Assembly (NCBI GenBank): GCA_015657535.1
Contig: JADHZB010001391.1
Coordinates: 3,986 to 54,699, forward strand
Source: Nephromyces sp. MM_2019
Taxonomy: Eukaryota; Apicomplexa; Aconoidasida; Nephromycida
Reading direction: 5' to 3'
DNA: 50,714 nucleotides
Part shown: in pieces, positions 11,211 through 22,500 of the stretch
How the letters are laid out: every line of letters starts with the position of its first letter
How positions within the stretch are numbered: position 1 is the stretch's first letter
Position numbers and translations under genes: made by a program
The notes under the pieces: generated by a model
Databases searched by the model: none
The model's input: the letters and a program-made list of their open reading frames with translations, nothing else
Told to the model about the DNA's origin: nothing

Positions 11211-13850
11211 ATGATCGTGTTTAAGTGATAACTGCTTTTCATTTTCAAGAGAATATCTGTTGCGCGCTAGTTCTGTTAAAGTACCTCCCTGTAGTACCAG
11301 ATAAAATTCCCATAAAATACGTCAAAGAGGGGGTACATAATATGTTTTCATCCTTATTGGGACTTTATATGATATACGGAGTAAATGAAGGCACACCCAG
11401 ATACCCCATTTGAGGGGTTTCTGACGTTTTGCATCCCGCCGTGTAAGGCCTTAAGCCAGGGGTATACCGAGTGATGCGAAACAATGCATCAAAAATCTTA
11501 TACTGCAGTTTAACTGAAGCCGCTAATCCAGCAGTGTCTGCAGCTTTCGAAGCTTTTGCATGAGTAGAACCTGATTCTACAAGTCTGCGATAAGAAGTCG
11601 TCAGCAATCAAGTTGATATAAATCTTTTATTCAAATACATGCGTTTGTACAAACTTTTACTCTTTATACAACCAAATCTGATCAGCAAATGGATATAAGC
11701 CACGGTATATTCAGTTTAGGCGACTTATCAAAGGATTAAAGTATATTCTTAAGCTGGCTATTACAGTTAAATTTTTCGAATAGAAATTGATACTACCGCG
11801 CTTTCTCTTTCATTGAGTAATTCTCTTTTTTGCATCTATCTTAGCAGCCATCTAGATTTTTCACGGTGATACCTTTTAACCTTATAATTACAGGTGATTG
11901 CAACTTATTTCCTCACGTAGTCCAGTTATATAAGAACATTTTGCCGATCTCGCACGCATAAACGTTATCAAAAGACTCATTTCAGCATATCCACTACGCG
12001 CTATTAATGTCTGTTTTAGCAGCCCGTATATTCTTTAGTGGTTGTCGCGGTGTTTGCAAGGGAGCTTTGCTTATCAGTATTGCCGGTTTTACTCAGTTTA
12101 CTTAGTTAAACTGCTAACTCTAAAATTCTCATACCTTTTTTAAAAGTGGCTCGCTTCCTTTTTGCAAAACGAAAAGAAGCCCTCGAGCAGGAGTTCTTCT
12201 AAATTTCCCTTCTTAGCTCATTCCTCAAGCTTGGCCATTATTAATACCGGTAGTACTCATCGCAAACTAGTTTATCCAAAAAAGAGCGGCGTATTGTTAC
12301 GAGGCGACCCATTTATTCTATGTTTTTTGCATCCATATTCGAGTATTCTGAAGAGAAACCAGCTAAAAAGCTACTAAAGTCCCGTATGTTTTACAACTAA
12401 TGAAGCTTCAGATGCTAAAATCTACGTGAAACCGGAACTTAATTCTGACTAGGCAACTGCACTACCCCAAAAAGATTGGTAACCACATCTTTCTTGCACT
12501 AAGTTGATATTCTCTTAGATGCCATTACTTTCAGCTTAGAATAAAAGCAAGGAGCCTATATTCCTGCAAGACTCGGCATCCAACACATTAAGGCAGTCAG
12601 TCACATCGGAAAAATTGGGGGATTTAGTGTCTTAAATTCAGCCATCAGAATTTTTTTCGCATCCAATGAATGGAATTTCGTCAGAACCAGTCTTTCTTAA
12701 TGTCATACCTCCGCTCATGCCCAAGGTAGGCTCATCTAAACTGTTTTACCTTATGTGAACCAGTATCACTGTAAAAACTTGTCGGTTTACTCTGTTGAAA
12801 AGCCAAATGGGAATACTTTATTTAATGCTGCTCAGCCCCTTGAAGGAAGCAACTTCCAAGCTACAAACCTGACTAAATGGTCTCTATCTGGAAAACACGC
12901 TTCGATTATTCATGCCTAGATTTATTAAGAGTTTCAACTATTTCAGAATTTCAATGGCAAGGTTTTAGCGTAGCGGCTAAACGACCTTGTAATTCTCTAG
13001 AGAAAAGCAGTAAGGTATTAAGAGTGTTGTTCATCATCTGTTAGGAAGGTCTCTGGGATAAATTTAACGACCAGCTTGAGCCACTCTTGCCCTCTTATGC
13101 GAACTCCGGTAAGATTCTTTTTTTTTTGCTCTAAAAGACAAAAATTGTTTCTTAAAATAGCAGACAGTGATCACGCAAAAAAACTAGTAACAGCAGGAAT
13201 CTCCAAATTTTTGATAAGGAAGAGCAAATTGAGGCTTGTGTCAGAAAGCACTCAAGAATGTATCTACCTACGATGTAGAATCAAGAATTTCCTATAAAAA
13301 AAAATAAAAATCTTGAGTGGTTAGTCCCCCAAGTTAACGCCAAATTCACAAACGAAAATAAAAAAAGCAAAATTATGCTTGAAGGTGTTCGTTAAGCTTT
13401 GAGTTAAGAAGGAAAAAAACTGCCAAAAATAGTATTTAGTAGGCGATATAACACATGAGAATATTGTTATCTTCGAGTAAAAGGTGCTTTAGATGAAGAG
13501 ATCCGAAACTATTGGTCTCTTCATATAAAAGGTACTTGAGGCGACGATGGTTACTTTCATGCAACACTGAATAGTAGTTGAGCTATTCGAGAATCAATGC
13601 ACCCTTTGATGCTTGAATGCTGCCATAAACTTCGAAAACCAGCAAAGAAATGAACTGCAGCCTTTATTGCACGACGTTCATCTGCTCATAGTTCCAAGAG
13701 GCATGAAGCCCAAAAGCAATTTTTTTTGGTACAGCCTAGGATCGGCTCAAAAGCTCCTGGCTTATTTTTGATGATATATATAGAAAGAACTCAAGAGCAT
13801 CGAAACACATTAATTCTTACATCAATCATCTAGTGTGGTGCTCAACTAAA

Positions 13851-13866
13851 AACCCTAAACCCTAAA
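13851..13866. repeat. Interstitial telomere-type repeat (CCCTAAA)2
   Basis: Two consecutive CCCTAAA units, the reverse complement of the TTTAGGG telomere repeat found in many apicomplexans and plants. Only two copies, so chance is possible. Confidence 0.5.
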
Positions 13867-14612
13867 AAAGCAGTACGCACTTGAAAAGGAGGAAGTTTAG
13901 AGCAAGAAAACAAGAAAAAATACAAGAATATAAACACAAACGAGACAAAGGAGAAAAACAAAAATGATCAAAATCACTGCATTTCACGGTATTTGAAGAC
14001 TCCTAACAATACAAATCATCCCACATGTTGCTCTTTTCTACCTTCCGGGCTAAGGATTCTTAAAACTTGTACCAGCGGTACCACAGAACTCCCCTGAGGT
14101 GGCTGTAATTCATTTTTTTCACCTAAATTTTCAGGTAAACAATCGCAACCTCCCTTAGCGTTTTTACGATTTTTACTCCGGTCAATTTCTGTGTGTCTAT
14201 AGATCACTTGATATTGAGAAACGAAGAAACCAAATATGCCAAACCTGTGCTTCTTCAAGCTATGCAAGGACCGTGGGTCTAGCTCTAGCGACTGCCTTAT
14301 AATAGAAAAAATCTGTCGTGAAGCGAAACAAGAGAATTTTCTTACTCAGCATCTTCAAAAAAACATCAGTTGAGAAGTTCTTTAATCATTTTTCTCATAG
14401 ATCTAGCGCGATACTAACAAGTAAATCACAACATATCAAGAAAGAGAGAAGCAAGGGATCGCAATACATTAAAAAGTGTAAAAAACTCGAAATTCTACGA
14501 CAACGCCAGCTGCATCCTTTAGAATAGCAGCGATTAGACAGCCAGTAAAGCAATAGAAATTGATATCTTCAAGCTATTTAATCGTTTCTCCCACATAATA
14601 ACACAATATGAA

Positions 14613-15634
14613 TTAAAGCATAAATATAAGGGGAACAAATGTAGGAAATTTTGTCTAGCAGAGTTTTATTATAAAATTCAAGATAAATCAAAAATAGTCC
14701 ATAAAGAACAAGAAGTTAAGAGTCGAATATTTTACGAAAAAATCAAAGAAATGAAGGCACACGCGGCGCAAAACAGGTTAAATTCACGTAAATCATAGAT
14801 TCTACGGCTCGTACGGAAAAATAAGAAAAACTTTCAGTTTCATACAAGGCTTCCTTGAAGTATTCACGGCAGGCAAACAACCAAACTAAAGAGTTGTGGC
14901 ACCCTCTCATATATCTAATTAATAAAGTTTAATCATTGAGTGATATATATTAGACAAACGTTATTACTGTACTTGCCTTGTTTCCTGCAGCATTATCCTC
15001 CTGCTTTTTAAAGCCAAAAATATCCACAAAGGCCATAAAGGAAAAGTAAACCTAGGAAGAAAAACGAAAGATAATTTGCAAAACAAAAAAAATTTAGGGT
15101 ATATCAACACACTGGCTAAATTAGTGTGTGTGTGTGTGTGGGTGCGTGACAATGGGCGTGGGTGCGAGTGTTCCGCAATGTGTGCGAGAATTTCGCGATG
15201 CGCGTGGGCGCACGTGTTTTGCAATATGTGGGTGAAAGCGTCTCGCAATGTGTGTGTGTGATAATTCACTTGGTAAAGGCTGGCCTGCCATCGGTATTTT
15301 TTATGAGGAAAACAAAAAAAAAATTGCTTCAATGATAGGCAGATGATGGTCATAAATGAGCTCATATCAAAGTAACTAAAAAACAATCTTTCAGGCAAAG
15401 TCTTTATAGAGGAAAATCCAAAATTTAAATTACAGGAAGAAAAAAAGAGCAAACAGCACGGTTATTTAGCATCTTTTTTTCGCACCTGCTTCAGATACAA
15501 AAGATTAAAGAGAAAAAATTCCTGAGTTTCTTAGCAGAAGAAGTACATAAAGAGCTTTTTCATTATAGACGCTCACAAGAAGGAGAAAACCCTCATTCTG
15601 TACCCTAAAATTCGGTCCCGAATGACGTATGCTG
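14613..15634 (-). CDS. Spliced gene for a hydrophobic protein, unknown; 5' end unresolved
   Basis: Six exons, read right to left, link in phase: 15547-15634, 15486-15521, 15270-15401, 14973-15051, 14788-14885 and 14613-14654, with stop TAA at 14613-14615. Examples of coding blocks are EFFLFNLLYLKQ, VYFSFMAFVDIFGF and WLFACREYFKEALYE. Several stretches are Phe/Leu-rich and could be membrane helices. The intron between the first two exons would be only 25 nt (15522-15546); it bridges two frames that both look coding. The TG-rich stretch 15124-15262 lies in an intron. The first listed exon has an open phase at its 5' side. The gene may start just upstream, or these exons may be the 3' part of the TRMO transcript that begins to the right; the join at 15640-15840 could not be settled. 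No family recognised. Confidence 0.6.
15124..15140. repeat. (GT)n microsatellite
   Basis: Short GT run at the start of a longer GTG-rich stretch reaching to about 15262, inside an intron of the minus-strand gene. Confidence 0.8.
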
Positions 15635-15841
15635 CTACCTCCTATAAGCCCCATTCTAAAACGTCAAAATGCAAGATATGCCATTATCAAAGCCCTTGCT
15701 TCAATCTTGAGCCGAAAAAAGAAAGTGCAACTAATCACCTTCTTCTCGCTGAAACCACCAACAGACTAGCAATTCAATGAAAATTCTTGCGTTAAACGTC
15801 GGATAGCATAGCAAAATCAGCTATATTAGAAGCAAAATTAC

Positions 15842-18479
15842 CTTCAAGGAAGTCACTGAAGGAGTCCAGTTCGAATTCCCCAGATTTTTATTCCGTATTA
15901 CGACGTTCTCTTGGGATTCAGCATCCGATTGGCCTTCTTCAACTTGCGGTGGAATAACGTGTGTTTGAGCGCTCCACTCTGGAACAGTTATGCTTGAAAG
16001 TGTGATTCCTGCACAAAAACAAAAACAAATCAACTACTGAAGATCCTTCTATGCCTGTAATGATTTTAGATCATTAACAAGTAATATAAGTGATTTGACT
16101 TGAAAGAACTTATGCAATGAATCTTTCTGTGATATGGTGTCTTTCGGTAAACCTTGAATTGCTCAAAGCAGCTTTATTCACACACAAGAGGCAGGTTATA
16201 TGATATCTTCAGTAAACCTTGAATCGCTCAAATCACCATTACACACTCACACACAGTGCAAGGGAATAAACTTGTATATATGCAGCAGCTTAACGCAGCT
16301 AAATAATAAAGGCAGTCATTTGCTATACATAATAAATAACTAGCCTCTCTTTTATGATTGGATGACTAGCGTTTCTTTCTTGATTCATAATGTTAGCAAT
16401 TTGGATACTCATTCTCAGGTTATTATGCATAAGGCTAGTATGCTCATTGTCAGCTTCTTACGCATAGATTTGTAGGCAAAACCTGCTAGTTTCATATTCC
16501 CTCGAGAAATTTTTCTAACAAGCAACAGCGGATCTTTCTATTCAACATTATACACACTAGCAATACCCCCACTGCTCAAGAGAGAGAGTTTAATCCAAAG
16601 GGAAATCATACTAACTATAAATCGCCAAAAGTTTAACTCTTTATTCCAAATAAATTACGATCTTTCTTCAACAAAAAATCAGTGGTTAATGCAAAATAAT
16701 TGATTGAGCAACATCATAGCCCTAATAGTGAATAAAATGAATCAAGCTTTCAATCATAAATTCAAAAAACTGATAGACCCTTCAAAATCTATTCATAGGT
16801 CTTCAACTTACTATGTTTCTCCTCATAACCAAAGACATCCAGTAGAGGAGTACCATCGACAATGTCTAAACCTGAAAAAAAGCAAAATATCTATTACTAA
16901 AAACAGACCCTATTCTCTATCAATGCTTTTTCGTCAGAACGCATTATCAGCTTAACGCATAAACTGCAAAGCAGCGTATGAAGATAACTTTTCTAGATTT
17001 TTGCTACATATATTAACCATTTTTCTAACCCTAAAAAAGGTAAAGCTTACGAACAAATACTTAAAGCGGAAAAAAAGAAATTTCACCACAATTTGGGGCT
17101 GATTCTAGAGCATCTGATAACCTATTCCCTAAAAATTCGGAATCTTCCAAAATATCTATAAAAACCTTTATATTATCTGTACAAGTCTTGCATAAAGCTA
17201 GCACTTTGAAATACCTTTAAAGCATGAAAAAACTCGAGAAACTCAAAGTGTATTCTTGCTTTCATAAGCAAACAAGAAAAATAGCGATAAATTTTATACC
17301 AGTAACCTTGATCCGTCGTCTCGCAAAGTCAATGGATTCAACCACACACACCGAAAGTCCTATGGGATCTAAATAAACACCAAAAAAGTTTGGAAAGCTA
17401 AGTATAGAATTGAAAAAAAGTAAAAGCTTATGAAACGATAGCCCGTCTTCAATTATATACACATCATTATACTTTAAATAGTTCAAATAGTCGCAAATTT
17501 CACAAATTTTCTTCAGCTTTGGATAATATCTTTTCGAAAATATCTAAGATAATCTCTAAATACTTTTCGAAAGGGTTTAAAAAGGCGATTTTCAACCTGC
17601 AGCTCGAAAGAAATAGCTATGCTGCTTATTAACAGACTTTTGAGGATTTACGTATTAAAGCGACTACTACCAGTGAAATATTTATGCAGCTTGGGAAGAT
17701 ATCCCAGAAAACTAACATTATATCAACGCGAATTTAAGCACTAAAAACAAAATCACAAGAAAACAGCTTTAATTTCAAAAAATCAACAAATTAACTAATT
17801 TTGATGAATTCATAATAATATTATGCTTTTATAAATTTAACTTTCGCAAGCATGAAAATCTCTTAATTCTTTCCCAGTTGAAAAAAAAGTAAATCTTTGC
17901 AAAAACTCATCTTTTTTATTGAAAAATAAACTATTTTTTTCATCGAGCAATTTGCAAACAAGCTTTTCATATGTGAATATAAATAAGCCACAACCTGCAC
18001 AACTTCATATTCACGGAAAGCCTCTTTTTTTAGAGAAAATAAAACTATTTTACGAGATACCTACAAATCTCAGCATAAAAAAACTTGCTATTTTCCCGAA
18101 TAAAGCATATCTAGAGAGCATACAAGTATCTTTAATATACATTCATAGTACATGATGATGCTCATCTGATTTATCAAGTGAGCTGTACGTACACAAAAAA
18201 ATGAAGGCTGCAAAAAAAAACTGTTACTTGGTCTGTGGGGAGAGCGAGTACCAAAAACTCCAACTTTGTTTCCATAGAACTTTGGGGGCTTCACCTAAAC
18301 GAGGTCGGCATTTTAAGAATAAAAAAAAGTGCGGGTTCCCGTAGTGTTTATTTTGAAAAAGAAATACTCTTACTTTGAGCCAACGAAGAAGCAGAAAAAT
18401 CGATAAGGAGCACTTACTAGTTGCGAGAAAACAAAAATTTGAAGACTCAGCTTCTTACTGGAATAGTGAAAAAAAGCTT
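15842..18479 (-). CDS. TRMO: TRMO/TsaA-family tRNA (adenine-37 N6) methyltransferase, spliced, N-terminus unresolved
   Basis: Five exons, read right to left: 18418-18479, 18228-18294, 17300-17368, 16812-16871 and 15842-16008. All joins keep phase. The joined protein carries the TsaA signatures in order: VKPPKFYGNKVGVFG, then TRSPHRPN|PIGLS (Asn codon split by an intron), then IKVTG|LDIVDGTPLLD (Gly codon split), then VPEW. These match the conserved TRMO motifs (RSPxRPNPIGLS and DxxDGTPxLDIKPY). Family role: SAM-dependent N6-methylation of t6A at position 37 of certain tRNAs, fine-tuning decoding. One deviation is VFGYEE after the LLD, where the family usually has IKPY. The N-terminal part (usual GTPRQ motif) was not found; only 174 bp separate the first exon from the stop of the upstream gene. 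The C-terminus after 15842 is also unsettled. Identification of the core is firm, the gene ends are not. Confidence 0.88.
16138..16235. repeat. Two-copy direct repeat in a TRMO intron
   Basis: GTAAACCTTGAATYGCTCAAA occurs at about 16150 and again about 63 bp later, each copy followed by a CA-rich stretch. Confidence 0.6.
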
Positions 18480-18653
18480 CTAAAAAGCATAATCTTTGAT
18501 AAGCAATTTAACAATAAATTAGTGTAAAGCTGTGCGTGGTAAACAATTTCTGCTTAGATTAGCATAAATCCCCAAGTCTTTAAGCATATATAATATGAGC
18601 TACTAAATATATAAGAGTTATAGCTATAGCACTCCGCATCTACTGAAGAATAT

Positions 18654-19580
18654 TTATTCTTCTTTCGCTTCTTGAGATTCCTCCTTTTGGCATTTTTGAA
18701 AAGCGAACGACATAATAAAAACGCCTTTGAGTGCTACGAGAATTCCATAAGCCTTAGATGGTAGAGAAATTCCCCAAGCTGACCTTCATTGGCTAACGTA
18801 TTATTTTGTTATCTGCAAGGTTTTTCCTTCCTGGTGGAATTTTTTCTAATTTCAAAATTTTTTTTTTATTTTATTCTTTTATTTTAGGATTGCATAAACG
18901 ATACTTCACCCTTACTACACATCGCTATGATAATAGCTACCTATTCAAAATGCACTAATTTCCGCTTATACACTTTGCTCAGATGTGGCAAAGCTTACCA
19001 ATGTACCCATGGAACTAAGCTAATTGGTACTTCATGTGGAGTTGCAACTATGAAGCACTTTCTTTTTTGAACAAATTCTTTGATAATGAGTCCAATGAAC
19101 ATCCCTTAATTTAAAACCAACCCTATCTCTACTCACTCCATCTCTTATTTCGTTAAACGGCATAAAATTATCTCATTATCCAAAAACTAAAAATGAATAT
19201 TTTAAAAAAAAGTTGTGCAAAGCATAAAAAATCATTTAGGAAGCGCTTAACCCTATGCTAAGGGTTGTACTTACTCCCAAAATGAAAAAAAGTGGTAACA
19301 GTGTACCAAAAACAGGTTGAAAGCTGTGAAAAGTATTTAGTTGAATACATTTTTCTTTCCCATAAGACAAAATTTTTTCGATAGTAGCTTCTCCTAAAAT
19401 TATAGCGGCAGTACCGAAAATACTAAGCTTACTAGAAACTGTAATAAGCCTCATAAAATTATCGGAAAAAAAGCAATTTATCTTATGCAAGCATATAAAA
19501 AGCAAAGCTGTGAAAGCACAGATGTTCAGCCGAATTAAAATAGCAAAGGAGCAGCAGTCCATGATGAAGTAAAAGAGCAT
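18654..19580 (-). CDS. Small multi-pass membrane protein, unknown, spliced
   Basis: Main exons, read right to left: 19275-19580, 18999-19104 and 18654-18783; stop TAA at 18654-18656; about 180 residues. The start is the ATG at 19580. Donors GTAAGTAC and GTAAGCTT are strong. The second and third exons join in phase (split Trp codon). The first and second do not join directly; a 7-nt micro-exon (AGATGGA, near 19155, followed by GTGAGT) would restore the phase, but this is inference. Hydrophobic segments: an N-terminal one around [19 protein letters not shown], one around [12 protein letters not shown] and [10 protein letters not shown], and a C-terminal one around [16 protein letters not shown]. 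The protein ends in an acidic, Lys-containing tail (QEAKEE). No family recognised. It sits head-to-tail with TRMO on the same strand. Confidence 0.65.
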
Positions 19581-22500
19581 CTTTTTGGGTGAACCCTAAA
19601 TATCTTTTGAGCTCGCTCAGATGCTGCGCAGCGTTTCATATTATAATCTACTTGAAAAATAGAAACTTAACATTTTTTTTGACTACAGAATAGATAAAAG
19701 ATATGTTACCTTTGCTTTAGTCTTTGAAGAAGCATTAAAATTTCCAGTAGCCTATAAGTTGAGGGGTAGAATTTGTTTAGTGGTTATCACAACATAATTA
19801 ACTTGCTGAAATTTTCTTAAACGACAAGTTAAATGAGGTAAAACACATGAAATAACCGGCGTGCATTTTAATGGGAAAAAATTCCAGCCTACTGTGAAAC
19901 GTGGAATGAAAATTCGTATACAAGAGGAAGCGCTGACTCCTCGGTGCTACAACGCGAAACAGTAAAAGAATCTTAAATTAGTAGTGCAAACTACTGCCAT
20001 AAAATGCCAAGAGCTCCGCGGAGTTGTGTTGGCATCACATAAATACACCTAAAAGATTATACCCTTCGGTAAGTCATTCACTAAGGCAATGCTGCTCCAA
20101 TGAGGAACTTCACGCTAAACTTGCAGGAAATAAAGATACTTGTCGGTTGAGCTAACTTTGAGCCTGAAAATTAGTGCTCTCCACTTTTTCCCAACGCATG
20201 ATTACGCTAGCTGCAGACTAAAGACACAGTGGATCAACCTGTAGTACCTTATTAAGATGGAACACGAAGAGAACCACGACATGAGTAGCTCCAGAAAGGC
20301 TTCGTGATACCGTTTGCTGCACAAATAGTAAATCTCAGGATATCTTTGTCTCTCTCGTCGCTGAAAAAGCGCTGTTTTGCGTTGTTTCAGGGCAGCGAAC
20401 CATGATACCATCGTGGTAAGGCATGGCAACATTGTTACAACAGCATGTTCGAATTGTAGACGTTTTTCGAACGCTTTTAACAAACCATTGTCTGGGGGTA
20501 TGTCGCACGCTGGAGTTTTAGCCCATTTTTTTGAAAATCTAGCCTCAAAAAATCCGTTATAATAGAAGATGAATCATAAGGTCTTTCCATTAAATTACGT
20601 TGCTATCGCTACTAGTGAGGATTCTGAAACTTTTTCCAACGTTTAAGAACCTCGTTACGAGGTGCTCACATTGGAAAAGCATCATATCAAACTTGATGAC
20701 ACATTTAATTGTAAATTATAAACATCCTATATTAAAGTGTGAAATTAGCGTAAATAATAAATTTTATCACATAGGTCAAATATTTATGACTTTACGTTTA
20801 TACGGAGCAAATAATGGCACCGCAGCAACAAGGCCAGCTTGAATCCCTGGCGGAGAGCAGAACTTTCTGCTTTGTTTCTTCCAAAGGATTCGCAGTGCAA
20901 AATTTAACTCACCGCAACCAACATATAAGAAAGAGAAGGTTGATTAAGCCTCATTAAAAACTATTTTTCGAAAGAAAATTATGCGCTACATATTGGCTTG
21001 GTGATGCTTCTCTAACTTCCCTAGATGGATCCTAAAAAGACTGTTTCCTGCAATGATATAGCGAAATTTCTTACCCAGTATCACGCAACTACAAGGCTCA
21101 CCAATGATACCACAGTCGGGACTTCTTTATGCAAGTTTTCCGGCAGAAAAAGGCAAATTTTTCCAATAGAAACGACAGCTAAATATGGAATTGAGCATGC
21201 ACAACTACCAAACAATGCACCAAACTTTTTGTTCTTAATCCAAAATGTAGTCAATCTCTTTGTCTCATACAAATGCGCAGTTACCATACTGTGGCAGTCA
21301 TTGCATAAACCTCGTAATTTATGCAGTTTTTTTCCGGCTATATAAATCTACTTCTGGCCATGCACCTGCTTCCCTCTATGCACATAAGAGCCGCTTCACA
21401 CTTAATTGCTCTTTTAAACGTTTGATTATGCTATCCTGATATCTTTGCGAGGGACCTTTACCGGGTTGAAAAAATTCGGGCATATTACAAACTCCCCTTG
21501 CGGCTTATGTTGAAAGAGTAATGATGATGCAGCATTCACCCTCTAGAGAGGGCATGATGCATGCGCGCACAAACTGCATCCTACCCAAGAATCACTTCCG
21601 GAGATCTGTAGAGTTCCAGAGCTGGAAGTAACTAATCCACTCTGCCTCGGGGTACCCCACTTCTCAATGTAGCAGCTCTCAACCCAGCCTATTGTGCTGA
21701 CTGAAAATTCTTCATTGGAAGTAACCGTCTGATGATCAGGTTCCTCCATAGAAAAGTATAGCGCTTTAAAGTTAGGTTATATGGAGCAGCTCGGCGATAA
21801 AAAAAATTTTATTGGGGCATTGAATGAGTCCTTTACTAAATCGATTCTGTGTACGGATATGATGGGATAGAATGAGGCAAAAAAGGTGTGTAGAAGCCAG
21901 CTAAACAAATTACATGGCAATGGACCGCGGACGTATCAAAGACTAAAGCAACAAGGAGGAAATTTTCTCCACCAGTAGCAATCGTATTATACATATTTTT
22001 TGAAGCTTGAGAAGAGCAATTAGTGCAAAATACACAGCATTTATAAGGTAAAGGGGAAAGGGCATCTTTTGTAGTACCAAATTCACGAGAAATAGCAAAA
22101 TGCAGGACCTGAAGGGGCACTAGCACTCATTGTCAAGAGACCATAGGGAATGTGAGTTGAGTAAGCTACCTCAAATATTTTATTCTATGAGGCCATCTGG
22201 GCCTACAAAGTTCTCACTGAAAAACTGGTTGCACAGAAAAGACCGCTAGAAATGCGACGAAGCCGCATTGCGGAAAAAAAGTCTTTAGGAAACTTTTGGA
22301 CGAAGACTCTAATTTACGCTTTTTATAATGTGAATCATGCAGGTTCCTTATTTCATGCGGAGCAAGTTCTCTGGAATCCTCTAAACTCAATTAATTGACC
22401 TATCTGGTAATTTTGCACATCTACTAGGCATGAAACTACTCCCTCAAGCAAAGGTCAGGAAGCTCCAATGACACAGTTCCAAGCGAAGAGCATCATGGCA

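Larger units (their letters stand above)
10048..14612. other. 4.6-kb region with no recognised gene
   Basis: AT-rich DNA with only short frames. I found no run of exons with matching splice phases on either strand. It contains a diverged tandem duplication (11036-11210) and two telomere-type repeats (13851-13866). Single small exons or non-coding RNAs could be missed. It lies between the 3' ends of a plus-strand and a minus-strand gene, so convergent 3' UTRs are expected at its ends. Confidence 0.5.

Noticed and set aside
14964..15452. Single 162-codon minus-strand frame
   Set aside because: Its middle is translated TG/CA repeat (HTHTHT) between two good splice sites; only its two ends are exons.
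15640..15720. IEARALIMAYLAF as the true C-terminus of TRMO
   Set aside because: Phase fits, but the next block (15547-15634) also looks coding and a competing frame is open; not decidable from sequence alone.
15855..15880. GTTCGAATT resembling a tRNA T-loop
   Set aside because: It lies in a TRMO exon and there is no cloverleaf around it; similar GTTCGA sites at 20449, 32078 and 33768 also lack tRNA structure.
20202..20483. 93-codon minus-strand frame as a gene
   Set aside because: No start context, no splice partners, composition like the surrounding non-coding DNA.
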